DNA of 17,226 bases from Stephanodiscus triporus (taxonomy: Eukaryota; Bacillariophyta; Thalassiosirophyceae; Thalassiosirales; Thalassiosiraceae): NCBI GenBank assembly GCA_036939755.1, contig JALLAZ010000308.1, positions 1 to 17,226 on the forward strand, written 5' to 3'. A program made the translations under genes and the position numbers. Below, piece by piece: positions 17,048-17,226 of this stretch. Each line of letters opens with the position of its first letter. Positions within the stretch are counted from its first letter, which is position 1. Under the pieces are notes generated by a model. It made no database searches. It was not told the DNA's origin and saw nothing but the letters and a program-made list of their open reading frames with translations.

Positions 17048-17226
17048 ATAGAGAATATTTGTGCAGTGAGTGAGGGAATGAGAAAAGAGAAAATGAATTG
17101 GGGGCGCGCCGCGGTGGATTCAACTAAGTCAAAAGGTACGATACTAAGTGGAGTTGAGGGAAAAAACTACTTATTATCTTCAGATGTGACCTGTGGAATC
17201 CACAACGCACAATGACAACTAATACT
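17048..17226. promoter_or_regulatory. Upstream region of the histidine phosphatase gene
   Basis: This is 179 bp upstream of the minus-strand gene to the window end. It contains a GGGGCGCGCCGCGG stretch near 17100-17113 and AT-rich flanks. No start of another gene is seen. Confidence 0.35.

Noticed and set aside
1..17226. tRNA, rRNA, CRISPR array or bacterial operon structure
   Set aside because: No cloverleaf with a T-loop GTTCRA box in non-coding DNA, no rRNA-like text and no regularly spaced repeats were found; introns and targeting leaders show nuclear eukaryotic genes.

Overview
The window looks like nuclear DNA of a photosynthetic stramenopile, most likely a diatom. Genes carry short introns (77-182 nt, mostly GTGAG donors). 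At least two proteins begin with a signal peptide that ends in front of a phenylalanine (VAG|FVSP, VAS|FLCP), which is the ASAFAP-type bipartite plastid-targeting signal of diatoms and their relatives. Several families are ones expected in such a cell. The species cannot be told from the sequence alone.

Bases 1 to about 4670 hold no intact gene that I can support. They contain several strong inverted repeats, a 7-bp polypyrimidine tandem repeat, a decayed minus-strand coding relic of unknown family (about 2900-3753) and a decayed fragment of a non-LTR-type reverse transcriptase (about 4098-4514).

Bases 4674 to 17047 hold seven protein genes in strict strand alternation (-,+,-,+,-,+,-). In order they are: a PIAS/Siz-type SUMO E3 ligase with a Tudor-like module inside its PINIT-like region; a ten-helix TMEM144/DMT-type transporter; a plastid-targeted DoxX-like membrane protein; a YidD-family protein; a Sec14/CRAL-TRIO lipid-transfer protein with a secretory-type N-terminus; a polyQ, membrane-anchored SET-domain methyltransferase; and a histidine phosphatase with a three-part leader that predicts the thylakoid lumen. 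Divergent pairs probably share promoters of about 100-420 bp. Convergent pairs are separated by 111-197 bp.

I rebuilt seven introns by reading-frame continuity and protein-family continuity. These restore the tenth helix of the transporter, the last helix of the DoxX-like protein and the full SET protein. Two to four of the seven products are plausibly plastid proteins: the DoxX-like protein, the histidine phosphatase, perhaps YidD, and perhaps the SET protein if an upstream signal-peptide reading frame is used. Nothing shows that they form one pathway, and the neighbourhood looks like ordinary compact diatom gene packing rather than an operon-like system. The most interesting points are the domain insertion in the SUMO ligase, the lumen-targeted phosphatase, and the polyQ-SET gene with its signal-peptide-like upstream frame ending in an ATGA overlap.
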